Source: Desulfarculaceae bacterium (GTDB lineage Bacteria > Desulfobacterota > Desulfarculia > Desulfarculales > Desulfarculaceae). From it: 64,000 bases of DNA. The stretch spans positions 1 to 64,000 of the forward strand of contig JAIPEN010000003.1 in assembly GCA_021737145.1 (NCBI GenBank), in the 5' to 3' direction. A program made the position numbers and the translations under genes. Of the stretch, positions 62,955 to 64,000 are shown one piece after another. Numbering within the stretch: the stretch's first letter is position 1; every line of letters begins with the position of its first letter. The notes under the pieces are model-generated. The model was not told the DNA's origin, did no database searches, and saw nothing but the letters and a program-made list of their open reading frames with translations.

Positions 62955-64000
62955 CTACTGATAGGCCACGGTTGGCAGCCAGATGACCAACTGGGGCCAC
63001 ATGGCCACCATCACCAGGCCGATGACTTGCAGGATGATGAAGGGCACCACGCCCTTGTAGATTTCTATGAGTTCCACGTCCGGTGGGCACACCCCTTTCA
63101 AGTAGAACAAGGCAAAGCCCACCGGTGGCGTGAGGAAACTGGTTTGCAAGCTCACCGCCACCAGGACCACGAACCACACCAACTCCGGGTTCTCCACCAC
63201 CCCGTGGCCCTCCACCTGGATGCCCAGGGAGCTGATTACCGGGGCCAGCAGGGGCAGCACGATCAGGGTGATCTCGATCCAGTCCAGGAAAAATCCCAGG
63301 ATGAAGATGACCGCCAGGATCACGGCCATGATGCCGTGGGGCCCCAGGGGGATGCCGGTGAGGGCCGCCTCGATGAACTCGTCGCCGCCCAGGCTGCGCA
63401 GAACCAAGGCAAAGGTGGTGGCCCCCAGGAAAATGGCGAAGATATAGGCCGTGGTGTTGAAGCAGGCGAAGGTCACTTCCTTGATGACCTTGAAGCTGAG
63501 CTTGCGGTTGTAGGCGGCCAGGAGCGTGGCCCCCAGGGCGCCCACCCCGCTGGCCTCGGTGGGGGTGGTGATGCCCGCGAAGATGGAGCCCAGCACCGCC
63601 AGGATCAGTGCCGCCGTAGGCAGGATGGTCTTGAACACGTCCCAGACCATGCCCCACTGCAGGGGTTTGCGGTCCGGGCTTAGCGGAGCGGCCTCGGGCT
63701 TGAAGAAGCAGTAGATAAGAATGAAGCTGATGTAGAGCGCGCCCAGAATCACTCCGGGCACCACCGCGCCCATGAACAGATCGCCCACCGACAGGCCCAG
63801 CTGGTCGGCCATGATAACCAGCATGATGCTGGGCGGGATGAGAATGCCCAGGGTGCCCGAGCCCGCGATGGTGCCCAGGGCCAGGGGCCGCGAGTAGCCT
63901 TGGGCCATCATGGCCGGCATGGACAACAGGCCCAACAGCACCACCGAGGCCCCGATGATGCCGGTGGAGGCGGCCAGGATTATGCCGATCATGGTCACGG
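62955..64000 (-). CDS. dctM: TRAP transporter large permease DctM, 5' end off window
   Basis: At least 347 residues of the DctM C-terminal part are present. Signatures include ASTGIIGASVVLLGLLSMPA, GTIAGSGTLGILIPPSIMLV, SIFAGITTPTEASGVGALGA and FLTPPVGFALFYLKGV. The gene starts beyond the right edge. It is the upstream part of the operon shown here and probably imports the hydroxyacid oxidised by the GlcD-like enzyme, as inference from position. Confidence 0.95.
   Translation of the reverse strand, partial: VTMIGIILAASTGIIGASVVLLGLLSMPAMMAQGYSRPLALGTIAGSGTLGILIPPSIMLVIMADQLGLSVGDLFMGAVVPGVILGALYISFILIYCFFKPEAAPLSPDRKPLQWGMVWDVFKTILPTAALILAVLGSIFAGITTPTEASGVGALGATLLAAYNRKLSFKVIKEVTFACFNTTAYIFAIFLGATTFALVLRSLGGDEFIEAALTGIPLGPHGIMAVILAVIFILGFFLDWIEITLIVLPLLAPVISSLGIQVEGHGVVENPELVWFVVLVAVSLQTSFLTPPVGFALFYLKGVCPPDVELIEIYKGVVPFIILQVIGLVMVAMWPQLVIWLPTVAYQ

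Overview
The window reads as chromosome of a high-GC anaerobic deltaproteobacterium (Desulfobacterota). The grounds are a Desulfovibrio-style compact nif operon with two PII genes between nifH and nifD, many TRAP/TAXI carriers, 2-oxoacid:ferredoxin oxidoreductase subunits, multihaem cytochrome c, GlcD/GlcF/HdrD-type Fe-S oxidoreductases, an anaerobic sulfatase maturase and a ferrous-iron uptake operon. The lineage is inferred from gene content only; no rRNA gene and no intact tRNA gene is present.

Layout. 1-2185 (minus): end of an operon with a secreted protein, a TAXI substrate-binding protein, and the delta and alpha subunits of a 2-oxoacid:ferredoxin oxidoreductase (alpha runs off the left edge). 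2300-3400: decayed DNA with remnants of a GntR/FCD regulator and of an acetoacetyl-CoA synthetase. 3311-13595: a mosaic island marked by three direct copies of the 3' half of a tRNA-Arg(CCG) gene plus its terminator (3311-3394, 10185-10274, 13510-13595). The first interval holds a pterin-type MBL hydrolase, a complete DctPQM TRAP transporter, a PanB-like aldolase and a divergent IclR regulator, at visibly lower GC. The second holds an anaerobic sulfatase maturase and its Tat-exported sulfatase. No integrase is visible.

13652-19017: a lipoprotein, an LbtU-type outer-membrane porin, the feoA-feoB-Cys-rich protein operon, and a DUF2325/zinc-ribbon pair. A shared palindromic motif lies upstream of feoA and of the DUF2325 gene and is probably an iron-responsive operator.

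19249-32051: nitrogen fixation. One minus-strand operon runs nifH-nifI1-nifI2-nifD-nifK-(NifB-like protein without the radical-SAM cysteines)-[2Fe-2S] ferredoxin-GNAT-nifE-nifN-nifB. It is preceded by a sigma-54 promoter and closed by a strong terminator; nifA lies upstream. An HMG-CoA-lyase-like gene follows further upstream.

33383-39818: a TetR-controlled tripartite RND efflux operon with a palindromic operator. 39819-44756: MBL hydrolase, IclR regulator, zinc alcohol dehydrogenase, CPBP protease and MaoC hydratase. 44953-53749: a signalling operon (histidine kinase, a very large multi-PAS hybrid kinase broken by a one-base frameshift, a receiver protein and an HD-GYP phosphodiesterase). 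54186-55370: TetR regulator and a chimeric hydantoinase-N/VOC reading frame.

55382-64000 (minus): a long operon with TRAP permease, universal stress protein, six-haem cytochrome c fused to a NarI-like membrane domain, GlcD-type flavoprotein, GlcF-type Fe-S protein, a GcvH-like lipoyl carrier, a second CCG-domain Fe-S protein, a ferredoxin and a lipoate ligase. It looks like a membrane-linked 2-hydroxyacid oxidation system that uses a dedicated lipoyl protein. This system and the cysteine-less NifB paralogue are the two most promising undescribed features here.
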